From: Thermoleophilia bacterium
Lineage (GTDB): Bacteria; Actinomycetota; Thermoleophilia; Miltoncostaeales; Miltoncostaeaceae
Assembly (NCBI GenBank): GCA_020438485.1
Contig: JAGQUM010000028.1
Coordinates: forward strand, 1 to 50,781
Length of the DNA: 50,781 nucleotides
Direction of reading: 5' to 3'
In this document: positions 43,514 through 50,781 of the stretch, one piece after another
How the letters are laid out: each line of letters opens with the position of its first letter
How positions within the stretch are numbered: position 1 is the first letter of the stretch
Translations under genes and position numbers: made by a program
The notes under the pieces: model-generated
The model's input: the letters and a program-made list of their open reading frames with translations, nothing else
What the model was told of the DNA's origin: nothing
Database searches by the model: none

Positions 43514-44269
43514 ATGGAGCGGCCCGTCGAGCTGTCGATCGTGATACCGGCGTACAACGAGGAGCGCCGCCTGGCTCCCACGGTCCGGGCGTGGCTGGCG
43601 TACCTCGACGCGTACCCCGCGGCCGCGGAGCTGGTGGTCAGCGACGACGGCAGCACGGACCGCACCGCCGACGTGGCCCGGGACGCCGCGGCGGGCGACC
43701 CCCGCCTGCGGCTGGTGACCGGGGGGCCGAACCGCGGCAAGGGCGGCGCGGTGCGCGAGGGGATGCTCGCGGCACGCGGCGCGTACCGCTTCTACGTGGA
43801 CGCCGACCTCAACATCGCGCCGTCCAACGTCACCGCGGCCGTGGAGCTGCTGCGCCACCAGTGCGACATGGTCACGGGCCGCCGCAGCCTGCGCGAGTAC
43901 TCGCGTGAGGAGAGCAGCCCCGCGCGCGTGGCCGCCGGCGCCGCCGTCCAGGCGCTGCGCCGGGCCCTGTGGCTCACGCACGTCGCCGACAGCCAGGCCG
44001 GCTTCAAGGGCATGCGGGCGGCGCTGGCCGAGCGTGTGTTCCGGGCCGCGACCGTCACGTCGTTCGCGTTCGACATCGAGGTGCTGTACCTGGCCCGCCG
44101 GTTCGGGGCGCGCATCGTCGAGTACCCCGTGTCCGTGGAGTTCCGCGGCGAGTCGACGTACGACGTGCGGCGGCACCTGCCGCCGTTCTTGGCCGACATC
44201 GTCCGTATCCGCGCCAACGCCGCCCGGGGCGCGTACCCGGGACGGCCCGACCCCCAGGAGGCCGAGTGA
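43514..44269 (+). CDS. Family 2 glycosyltransferase (dolichyl-phosphate glucosyltransferase-like)
   Basis: A 251-residue GT-A fold enzyme. ELSIVIPAYNEERRL begins the nucleotide-sugar site, VVSDDGSTDRTADVA follows, then NRGKGGAVREGMLAARG, and the metal-binding DxD as FYVDADLNIAP. ADSQAGFKGM and FAFDIEVLYLARRFG match the ALG5/polyprenyl-phosphate glucosyltransferase branch. No TM is present, so it would act at the membrane surface to make a polyprenyl-phosphate sugar or a cell-wall glycan precursor. ATG 43514 is 6 nt after TAGGCT. Its stop overlaps the hydrolase GTG (GTGA). Confidence 0.88.
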   Translation: MERPVELSIVIPAYNEERRLAPTVRAWLAYLDAYPAAAELVVSDDGSTDRTADVARDAAAGDPRLRLVTGGPNRGKGGAVREGMLAARGAYRFYVDADLNIAPSNVTAAVELLRHQCDMVTGRRSLREYSREESSPARVAAGAAVQALRRALWLTHVADSQAGFKGMRAALAERVFRAATVTSFAFDIEVLYLARRFGARIVEYPVSVEFRGESTYDVRRHLPPFLADIVRIRANAARGAYPGRPDPQEAE

Positions 44270-45135
44270 TCCCCGGCACCACCACCCGCCGCGTCGCGTG
44301 CGGCGACGTCACGCTCGCGGTCCGCGAGGCCGGCGACGGTCCCCCCGTCGTGATGCTGCACGGCTTCCCCGAGCTGGGGTACTCGTGGCGGCATCAGGTG
44401 CCGGCCCTGGCCGGCGCGGGGTACCGGGCCATGGCACCGGACACTCGTGGCTACGGCGAGTCCGACCGGCCCGCCGCCGTGGAGGACTACGGCATCCAGC
44501 GGCTCATCTCCGACACCGTCGCGCTCATCGACGACGCCGGCGGCCACGCCCACCTGGTGGGGCACGACTGGGGCGGCGGCGTCGCGTGGGCCACGGCCGC
44601 TCTTCACCCCGCCAAGGTGCGCTCTCTGGGCATCCTCAACGCCCCCCACCCGGTGGCGTCGGCCGAGGCGCGGCGCGAGTCGGAGGCCCAGCGGGCGAAG
44701 AGCTGGTACATGCTGCTGTTCCAGTTCCCCGGCATCGCCGAGCGCTGGTTTGAGGCCGACGACTGGGCGCAGCTGCGCGCGATGGTCTTCGACAACGCCG
44801 CGCCGGGGACGTTCACGGACGCCGACGTCGACGTCTTCCTGGGCGTGTTCCGCGAGGAGGGGGCCGTCACGGCGGCGCTCAACTACTACCGGGCCAACAT
44901 GCCCCCCGAGGCCTGGCTGCGGGACCCGCCCGCGCTCCCCCCGGTGACCGTGCCCACCATGATCGTGTGGGGCGAGGGCGACACGTACCTGGGCGAGGAG
45001 CTGCTGGAGCGCTCGGCGGCGAAGTGCGCGGGCGAGTTGCGCGTGGAGCGGCTCCCCGGCGTGAGCCACTGGGTGCAGCAGGAGGCGCCGGACGCCGTGA
45101 ACCGCCACCTCATCGACTGGCTGTCGTCCCACTGA
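44266..45135 (+). CDS. Alpha/beta hydrolase, epoxide-hydrolase-like
   Basis: A 289-residue hydrolase. The oxyanion motif HGFPELGYSWRHQ is typical of soluble epoxide hydrolases. The nucleophile elbow GHDWGGGVAW has Asp as the nucleophile (HDWGG), which is diagnostic for epoxide hydrolases and dehalogenases rather than esterases. The acid is in TMIVWGEGDTYLG and the base His in GVSHWVQQEAPDAVN. The cap region has the conserved Tyr of ALNYYRAN. GTG 44266 overlaps the glycosyltransferase stop, so the two are translationally coupled. Its 3' end overlaps the convergent fusion gene by 26 bp. Confidence 0.88.
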   Translation: MIPGTTTRRVACGDVTLAVREAGDGPPVVMLHGFPELGYSWRHQVPALAGAGYRAMAPDTRGYGESDRPAAVEDYGIQRLISDTVALIDDAGGHAHLVGHDWGGGVAWATAALHPAKVRSLGILNAPHPVASAEARRESEAQRAKSWYMLLFQFPGIAERWFEADDWAQLRAMVFDNAAPGTFTDADVDVFLGVFREEGAVTAALNYYRANMPPEAWLRDPPALPPVTVPTMIVWGEGDTYLGEELLERSAAKCAGELRVERLPGVSHWVQQEAPDAVNRHLIDWLSSH

Positions 45136-47554
45136 CGTCGTCGTCCGGCGCCAGCGCGCGCCGGTCGAGCTTGCCGGAGGGCAGCTGGGGCAGCACATCG
45201 CGCACCCATACGGCCACGGGCGCGGCGTGCGGATCGAGACGCCGCGCCACGTGCCGGCGCAGGGCGACGGGGTCGACGCCCGACGCCCCGCGGGGCACGA
45301 CCCATGCGTGGACGCGCGTGAGTCCCCGGTCGTCGTCGACCCCGGCGACGGCGGCGGCGGCCACCTCGGCCAGCTCCATCAGCACGCCCTCCACGCGGGA
45401 GGGCACCACCCACCGGGCGTCGACCTTGAACAGGTCGTCCGCGCGCCCCACGTGGCGGTACACGTCGCCGTCGCGCACGAGGATGTCGCCCATGCGGATC
45501 CACTCGCCGTGCACCAGCTCGCGCGTCAGGTCGCGGCGACGCCAGTAGCCGGATGTGTTCGACGGGCACCGGATCCACAGCCGGCCGGGCGCACCGTCGG
45601 GCACCGGCGCCCCGTCCGGGTCGCGCAGTTCGACGTCGGCGCCGGGGACGGGCGTGCCGACGCGACCGTCCAGCGGATCGCCCGGGCGGGTCGACAGCAC
45701 GACGTTGCTGCATTCCGAGCACCCCAGGCCCTGCAGCACCTCAATGCCCGCCGTGTCGCGGAGGTGGCGCGCCACGGCGGGCGGCAGCGCGTCGCCCGAC
45801 GACACGGCCATCCGCACGCCGTCGAGCGCGCCGGGCGCCGGGTGCCGGTCGAGGAACGTCGCGAGCTGCGACCAGAACGTGGGTACGGCGGTCAGCACCT
45901 CGACCCCGTGCCGCGCCACGGTGTCGAGCGTCACCCGGGGGTTCGGCCGGGGCCCGCGCAGCACGGTGGTGGCGCCGCAGCCCAGCGGGCGAAAGAAGCC
46001 GTTGCCGAACCCGAGGCTGGTGAACAGCCGCGCGGCCGAGTGGCTCACCACCCCCGGACCCATGCCCAGCACCCGCCGGGCGTACCCCTCCACCGAGACG
46101 GCCATGTCGCGGTGGGCGTGCATCGCGCCCTTCGGACGGCCCGTGGAGCCCGATGAGTAGATGATGTACGCGAGGTCGTCGGGGTGCACCGGTGCGGCCA
46201 TGCGCTCGGGGCCGTCGGCCAGCGCCGCGGGGGGCATGCGGGGAACGCGGCCGGTATCGACGCCGTCCCCGGCCACCACCACCCGGGGAGCGCAGTCCTC
46301 CAGGATCGACGCGATCACGTCCGTCCCGGCCCCGGGGTCCAGCGGCACGGCGACGGCGCCCAGCGCGGCGGCCCCGAGGAACGCCGCCACCCACGACCGG
46401 CCGTCGGGCAGCGCCACGACGACGCGGTCGCCTCCGCGCACCCCCCAGCCCGCGAGCGCCCCGGCCGCGCGGCGGGCGGCGGCCGCCAGCCGCCGGTACG
46501 TCCACGCGCCCTCGTCGTCCACCACGGCGATCAGGTCGCCCCGGCCCTCCCGGATGTGCCGGCCCACCAGCGTGAAAACCAGGCTGGCCTCGGTGCGCTC
46601 GTGCCCGGTGGCCACCGGCACTGTCGCGCGGGCCGGCAGCGCCGTCTCCTCGATGCGGCACGACGCGGCCAGCAGATACGCCTCGAGGGGGACGCGGTTG
46701 GGCAGGGCCAGCACCACGTCGGTCGCCCCGGCGTCCGCCAGCGCGCCCAGCCTGTCGCGGACCTCGTCCGGCGTGCCCACCAGCCCCGTCGTGGCCAGCC
46801 AGCGGCGCAGCGCCGCCGGCGTCGTTCCCAGGGCGTCCGCCTCGGGGCGCAGCCACGCGTCGGCCTCATGCGCCGACCAGGCCGGCAGGCAGTACGTGTA
46901 GACGCACGCCGCGGGCCGGGGCCGTCCCGCCTCGGCCGCCGCTGCGTCGGCGATGTCCAGCCGGGCCCGCAGCTCGTCCGGCCCCGTCCATGCGGCGATC
47001 ACGCCGTCGGCCAGACGCCCGGCGTGGCGCAGCAGCACGGGCTTGTGGGCCGCCACCCACACGGGCAGCGCGGACGGGGCCGGGAGGTTCGGCGCGTTGC
47101 GCAGCGCCCCGGCGACGCGGGCGCCCGCCGGGTGGTCGCGCATGGCCAGCACCACGTCCAGCGCGTCGGTGAGACGCCGCGTGCGCTCGCGCCGCGAGGG
47201 CATCGGCACGCCGAATGCGGCGTGCTCGGCGGCGTCCGAGCCGGTCCCGAGGCCCAGGATGACCCCCCCGGAGCCGATGGCGTCGAGCACCGACGCCATC
47301 TTGGCCGCGAGGAACGCCGGACGGTACCCCGCGGCCGCCACGGCGACGCCCACCCGCGCCCCCGGCACCGTCGCTGCGACGCCGGCCAGGGTGGTGAAGG
47401 CCTCGAACGTGTCCACCGCCGGCATCCGGCCCGGGGCCTGGACGTGGTCGTTCAGCCAGACGTGGTCGGCGCCGTGGTCCACCAGGGCCTGCGCCGTCGC
47501 GCGCAGTGTGTGCCAGTCGCTCGCGTACTGGGGAAGGCGGACCCCGATGCGCAT
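45110..47554 (-). CDS. Fusion of an LLM-class oxidoreductase with an acyl/aryl-CoA ligase
   Basis: An 814-residue protein with two complete-looking enzymes. Residues 1-300 are a luciferase-like TIM barrel (MRIGVRLPQYA, ILGLGTGSDAAEHAAFGVP, LPVWVAAHKPVLLRHAGRLADGV, TGLVGTPDEVRDRLGAL), probably F420- or FMN-dependent. After a roughly 22-residue linker, residues 324-814 are an ANL-family ligase: YSSGSTGRPKGAMHAH (467-482), GLGCSECSNV, GEWIRMGDI, RADDLFKVDARWVVPSRVE and the C-terminal Lys795 in LPSGKLDRRAL. The DLFKVDARWV form is that of benzoate-CoA-ligase-like enzymes. Oxidation followed by CoA activation of one substrate is the natural reading. ATG 47554 is 6 nt after TAGCCT. Confidence 0.88.
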   Translation of the reverse strand: MRIGVRLPQYASDWHTLRATAQALVDHGADHVWLNDHVQAPGRMPAVDTFEAFTTLAGVAATVPGARVGVAVAAAGYRPAFLAAKMASVLDAIGSGGVILGLGTGSDAAEHAAFGVPMPSRRERTRRLTDALDVVLAMRDHPAGARVAGALRNAPNLPAPSALPVWVAAHKPVLLRHAGRLADGVIAAWTGPDELRARLDIADAAAAEAGRPRPAACVYTYCLPAWSAHEADAWLRPEADALGTTPAALRRWLATTGLVGTPDEVRDRLGALADAGATDVVLALPNRVPLEAYLLAASCRIEETALPARATVPVATGHERTEASLVFTLVGRHIREGRGDLIAVVDDEGAWTYRRLAAAARRAAGALAGWGVRGGDRVVVALPDGRSWVAAFLGAAALGAVAVPLDPGAGTDVIASILEDCAPRVVVAGDGVDTGRVPRMPPAALADGPERMAAPVHPDDLAYIIYSSGSTGRPKGAMHAHRDMAVSVEGYARRVLGMGPGVVSHSAARLFTSLGFGNGFFRPLGCGATTVLRGPRPNPRVTLDTVARHGVEVLTAVPTFWSQLATFLDRHPAPGALDGVRMAVSSGDALPPAVARHLRDTAGIEVLQGLGCSECSNVVLSTRPGDPLDGRVGTPVPGADVELRDPDGAPVPDGAPGRLWIRCPSNTSGYWRRRDLTRELVHGEWIRMGDILVRDGDVYRHVGRADDLFKVDARWVVPSRVEGVLMELAEVAAAAVAGVDDDRGLTRVHAWVVPRGASGVDPVALRRHVARRLDPHAAPVAVWVRDVLPQLPSGKLDRRALAPDDDVSGTTASR

Positions 47555-47560
47555 GGGACC

Positions 47561-47566
47561 AGGCTA
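47561..47566 (-). promoter_or_regulatory. Leaderless -10 box for the oxidoreductase-ligase fusion
   Basis: TAGCCT on the minus strand, 6 nt before ATG 47554. Confidence 0.5.
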
Positions 47567-47586
47567 CTTCGCGCGGCCCGGCCGGG

Positions 47587-48105
47587 CTACGTCCCGGCGC
47601 CGCCCAGGACGATCACCACGTCCGCGCCCGCGGGCGCGGACGTGGCCACCGCGCCGGTCGCGGGGATGGGCTTGATGACGGTCAGGCCAAGGTCTTTCGC
47701 CACCCGCTGCGCGGACGGCCGCTTGCCGTCGCGGAAGTACACCGCCGTCGGGTCGGCCGTCGTCGGCGTGTTGCCGGCCGTCACGCCCGCGTACCCCAGC
47801 GCCTGGGCTCGCGCGGCGGTCTTGGCGGCGAACCCGGCGATGGTCGTGCCGTTCAGCACCGCCAGCTTGATCTCGGCCGGCTTGGGCAGCGAGGGCGCGG
47901 GCGGCGCCGCCGTGGTCGACACCGTCGTGCCACCGGTGGTGCTCGTGGATGCCTGCGGCGCGGGCGAGGACGGCAGCACCGACACGTTGCCGTCGTCCGA
48001 GCGCACGAACACGAACCACGTGAGAAGGAAACCCACCACCAGGCCGGCGGCGGCCACAACCGCGTAGCGCGCGAACACCCCCGCGTTGAATCCCTCGTCG
48101 GACAT
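47587..48105 (-). CDS. Membrane protein with LytR C-terminal domain
   Basis: A 172-residue protein. A short N-terminus is followed by one TM (about 12-32, VVAAAGLVVGFLLTWFVFV), a Ser/Thr/Pro-rich linker and an exported LytR_C domain (about 75-160). The LytR_C domain begins IKLAVLNGTTIAGFAAKTAARAQALGY and continues YFRDGKRPSAQRVAKDLGL. This domain is found at the end of LytR-CpsA-Psr cell-wall ligases and, as here, alone behind a TM anchor. It probably binds cell-wall polymer. I chose ATG 48105 after GGGTGG; GTG 48126 would add seven residues. TAGCAT (48144 down to 48139) may be its -10. Confidence 0.85.
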   Translation of the reverse strand: MSDEGFNAGVFARYAVVAAAGLVVGFLLTWFVFVRSDDGNVSVLPSSPAPQASTSTTGGTTVSTTAAPPAPSLPKPAEIKLAVLNGTTIAGFAAKTAARAQALGYAGVTAGNTPTTADPTAVYFRDGKRPSAQRVAKDLGLTVIKPIPATGAVATSAPAGADVVIVLGGAGT

Positions 48106-48212
48106 GAACCACCCAGCCAGCGACACCGGACGAAGGCGATGCTAGCCGAGGCGCCGGTCGTCACCGGGCCGGCCGGGGCCGCCCGCGGCTGGGCGACGCG
48201 GCGGCGGGATGG

Positions 48213-48365
48213 TATGTTGGCGGCGGTCGCCTCTTGAACCACTCCTGAACGCGTGCCCATCGCGACACGTTCGGACTGTGCTTCGGGGGCCACCGTCTCC
48301 GCCGACCTCCGGTCTCCGGCCGTCAGTGTCATCGCGTCTGAACGGCACGGAGAGAATGTGAGCGG
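48213..48365 (+). promoter_or_regulatory. Promoter and long 5' leader of the helicase gene
   Basis: TATGTT (48213-48218) is a likely -10, giving a leader of about 140 nt before ATG 48366. The leader contains GC-rich dyads near 48290-48325 (CGGAGG and CCTCCG-type elements). GGAGAG at 48351-48356 is the ribosome site. No known riboswitch is recognised. Confidence 0.35.
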
Positions 48366-50781
48366 ATGCCCGACGGCCTTCAGCCCATGACCGATATCAG
48401 CGCCCCGCCGCAGCCCAACGATGCGCTGCACGCCGCGCTGGCCGACCCCTCCGCGGCATGGCCCGACGTGGTCCTGCGGCCCCACCAGATCGAGGCCCTC
48501 GACGAGCTCGCGGTGCGCCTCTCGCACGGGGTCGAGCGCACGTGGGTGGATGCGCCCACCGGATCCGGGAAGACGGTGATGTTCTGTGCGCTCGTGGCGG
48601 CCGTGGGCGGGTCCGCCACCGTGCTCGTGCCGCGCCGCAACCTTGCCGAGCAGACCGTGGGCGGCTTCCACCGGCACTTCCCGTCGGTCACGGTGTACGC
48701 GGACGGCGTGGAGACCGTCGGGCGTCCCGGCGTCTCGGTGGTGACGTACCAGGCGGCTCTGCGCCACGCCGACGCGATCGACTGGGAGTCGGTCGACCTG
48801 CTGGTTTGCGACGAGGCGCACACCGCGCTGGGCCAGCAGACCCGGCGCATGCTCGACCGGGCCAAGAACGCAGTCGTGGTGGGATTCACGGCGACCGGCT
48901 CCACCACCACCGGGCACGTCGAGCAGGTGTTCGGACCGGTGGCCACCACGCTCGACCGCGGATCGGCGATGGAGCGTGGCATCCTCGCGCCGCTACGTTC
49001 GCTGCGCGTCGAGAAGGCCGTCGACCTGTCGGACGTGGCGAAGGTGCGCGGCGACTTCGACCAGGGGAGCCTGGGCCGCGCCCTCGACCGGGCGCTGTGG
49101 CATCAGGCGTGCGCCGAGGTGTGGGCAGCGCACTTCGCCCCGCTCGACCTCGCGGGCGTCGCGTACACGGCCACCGTCGCGCAGGCGCACGCGCTGGCCG
49201 ACGAGATGCGTGCCCGGGGCGTGAAGGCGGCCGCCGTGTCGGGGCAGACGCCGGCCCGCGACCTGCAGCGCATCCTCAAGGAGTTCGGCGCGGGCATCAT
49301 CGACGTGTTGTGCAACGCCGACCTGCTCACCGAGGGCTGGGACGAGACCCGGGCGTCGGTCGTTATGCACCTGGCGCCCACCACCAGCGAGCGCGTTTTC
49401 GTGCAGCGTCTGGGTCGCGTCATGCGCCCGGCGCCCGGCAAGGAGGCGGTGTCGGTCGAGTTCCTGCCCAAGGGTGATCCCATGGGCGTCCAGACCAGTC
49501 ACGACGTGTTCGGGGTGGGGTGGTACAAGCCCCTCGGGCGCGTCGCCGGCCCGCCCGACGGGGGCGATGAGCGCAGCAAGCTGGCCCGCGCGGCGCGCAT
49601 GCTGTCCGAGAACGGCGAGGGCGCCGCGGAGCTCGTCAACCCGGCGGCCAACCACAACGAGATCGCCGCGGGCTTCAAGGACGGCGGGTGGCGGGAGGCC
49701 GACGCGGGAGTGCTGCGCGGCATCCTGCTCGAGGAATGGATCGACGCGGCGGCCAAGAACGCCACGTGTCAGGAGGTCGCCGACCGGGTGGCGGCCGGCC
49801 TGGCCCCCGAGGCCGGCCTGGCGTGGTGGGGCCTGTCCGGCGTGCTGGCGCGCCGCGCGACGGGCGGCAGCGACCAGCCGATGTGGCGCGAGTGGGCGAT
49901 GGCCCTCGTGATGCAGCCCGACATGCGGGCCATGCTCCCCGACGATGTCCCCCGCAAGGTGCTGGACCGCCTGCGCATGAGCGGGCGCGAGCGCCTGCGG
50001 GCCCTGTGGTACCACGCCAACGGGGCCGGCAAGTGGGACCGGGTCACGGCGCTCGAGCAGCTGGGCCGCTCCAGCGACCGCCGTCGCCGCTGGAATGCGC
50101 TGGACGAGGCCTCCGAGTGGGCGCCCGCATGGGCGTGGGACGTGTCCCGTGGCCTGTCCGAGGTGCACCGCCCCGGCCGCAACCAGGACGCCACGCGCAT
50201 CGCGGCGTGGGAGGCGCGCCACCTCATCGCCAACGGCGGCGAGGCCGCGATGCTGGCCGCGTGGCTGCGCGCCGCGGGGGGCCCGCCCCCCGAGCCCGTC
50301 GCACCCGCCGACGACAAGGTCCTGCGCCTCGGCCAGGCCGCACGCTTGGTCGTGCTGCTGGGGCCGGGCGACGTGCCGACCCGCCCCGAGCAGGTGCGCC
50401 TGGCCTCGCGGGCGGCCGCGGCGTGCGGCGGCTGGGCGCAGCTGCGCGGCATGTTGGACGCCCTGGACTTCTCGACCGCCGACGCCCGCCGCGCGCTGCG
50501 GGCCGCGGTCGGCGCGACGCATCCCAAGGCGCTGGCCAACAAACGCGCGTGGAACGCGCTGCGCACGCGGTTCCCCCGCCTGCCCAGCGCGGAGGACCTG
50601 GGCATCGGCGAGCAGCAGCGCCGCAAGGAGGGCGAGGAGGGGGCCAGCCGCAGCAGCCGCCGGCGCCGGCGCCGGCGCATGCACCTGAGCGCGGAGGACG
50701 GCGCCGTCACGACGACGGCCGAGGGTTCCGCGCCGGGGCCCGAGGCGGAGGCTGACGCACCGGCCGGGGCCGGCGAGGCCG
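48366..50781 (+). CDS. SF2 DEAH-box helicase with a long C-terminal extension (3' end cut)
   Basis: At least 805 residues, running off the window. The helicase core has a Q-like motif (LRPHQIEAL, about 38-46), Walker A APTGSGKT (63-70), Walker B CDEAH (148-152), motif III FTAT (174-177), and motif VI QRLGRVMR (347-354) after the TEGWDE segment. This is the type III restriction-subunit / XPB-like layout. Beyond about 400 there is a 400-residue helical extension with Trp-rich stretches (ASEWAPAWAWDVSR), then a basic run of seven Arg and an acidic Ala/Gly tail. No methyltransferase or nuclease gene is visible beside it. ATG 48366 fits GGAGAG; ATG 48387 is the alternative. Confidence 0.87.
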   Translation, partial: MPDGLQPMTDISAPPQPNDALHAALADPSAAWPDVVLRPHQIEALDELAVRLSHGVERTWVDAPTGSGKTVMFCALVAAVGGSATVLVPRRNLAEQTVGGFHRHFPSVTVYADGVETVGRPGVSVVTYQAALRHADAIDWESVDLLVCDEAHTALGQQTRRMLDRAKNAVVVGFTATGSTTTGHVEQVFGPVATTLDRGSAMERGILAPLRSLRVEKAVDLSDVAKVRGDFDQGSLGRALDRALWHQACAEVWAAHFAPLDLAGVAYTATVAQAHALADEMRARGVKAAAVSGQTPARDLQRILKEFGAGIIDVLCNADLLTEGWDETRASVVMHLAPTTSERVFVQRLGRVMRPAPGKEAVSVEFLPKGDPMGVQTSHDVFGVGWYKPLGRVAGPPDGGDERSKLARAARMLSENGEGAAELVNPAANHNEIAAGFKDGGWREADAGVLRGILLEEWIDAAAKNATCQEVADRVAAGLAPEAGLAWWGLSGVLARRATGGSDQPMWREWAMALVMQPDMRAMLPDDVPRKVLDRLRMSGRERLRALWYHANGAGKWDRVTALEQLGRSSDRRRRWNALDEASEWAPAWAWDVSRGLSEVHRPGRNQDATRIAAWEARHLIANGGEAAMLAAWLRAAGGPPPEPVAPADDKVLRLGQAARLVVLLGPGDVPTRPEQVRLASRAAAACGGWAQLRGMLDALDFSTADARRALRAAVGATHPKALANKRAWNALRTRFPRLPSAEDLGIGEQQRRKEGEEGASRSSRRRRRRRMHLSAEDGAVTTTAEGSAPGPEAEADAPAGAGEA

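Noticed and set aside
48142-48348. 68-residue minus-strand ORF in the helicase leader
   Set aside because: Arg/Gly-rich random-looking sequence without a ribosome site, lying in the likely 5' leader of the helicase.

Overview
The window is a very GC-rich bacterial chromosome segment with almost no non-coding space. It looks actinobacterial. It carries the FHA / PP2C / RodA / PbpA / PASTA-kinase locus in the order known from Mycobacterium and relatives, luciferase-like proteins of the F420-dependent type, DUF4446, a LytR C-terminal-domain protein, many GTG starts, 1-4 bp stop/start overlaps, and repeated TANNNT boxes placed 6-7 nt before start codons (leaderless transcripts). I cannot name a genus. 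There is no sign of a phage, plasmid, insertion sequence or CRISPR array.

Layout. (1) 1-3828: a polyhydroxyalkanoate (PHA) module. A PadR/PhaQ-type regulator, a small PhaE/PhaR-like subunit and PhaC (cut by the window edge) lie on the minus strand, divergent from a crotonase and a thiolase. A perfect 9-bp inverted repeat covers the regulator's start. (2) 3895-9307: MFS transporter, TetR regulator with a divergent VOC protein and a long inverted repeat between them, aldo/keto reductase, MMPL exporter. (3) 9493-13776: an orphan OmpR-type response regulator, divergent from a Ser/Thr kinase that is overlapped by two successive tyrosine recombinases. A possible 12-codon leader ORF overlaps the kinase start. 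(4) 13773-24913: a nine-gene minus-strand operon for growth and peptidoglycan control. In transcription order it encodes a polytopic membrane kinase, FhaA-like, FhaB-like, PP2C phosphatase, RodA/FtsW, class B PBP, PASTA kinase, D-Ala-D-Ala ligase and a lipoprotein. (5) 25003-36661: tRNA-Leu(CAG), two membrane proteins, a large prephenate dehydrogenase/dehydratase fusion, tandem secreted paralogues, HNH and ASCH proteins, a secreted beta-propeller protein, tRNA-Arg(CCT), DUF937 protein, F420-type oxidoreductase. (6) 36722-50781: rhodanese, VOC protein, aldo/keto reductase, DHA2 transporter, DUF445 protein, cytoplasmic chemoreceptor, glycosyltransferase, epoxide-hydrolase-like protein, an unusual oxidoreductase/acyl-CoA ligase fusion, LytR-C protein, and a large SF2 helicase that runs off the end.

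How the genes work together. The central operon ties phospho-signalling (kinases, FHA readers, one PP2C phosphatase) to septal or elongation glycan synthesis (RodA-PbpA) and to precursor supply (Ddl). The PHA genes form a carbon-storage unit, with a crotonase and a thiolase able to supply or recycle acyl-CoA. The most unusual items are the LLM-oxidoreductase/CoA-ligase fusion, the TyrA-PheA fusion with an altered dehydratase motif, the kinase-recombinase-recombinase operon with its leader ORF, and the polytopic kinase heading the cell-wall operon. All functions are inferred from motifs read by eye; no database search was run.
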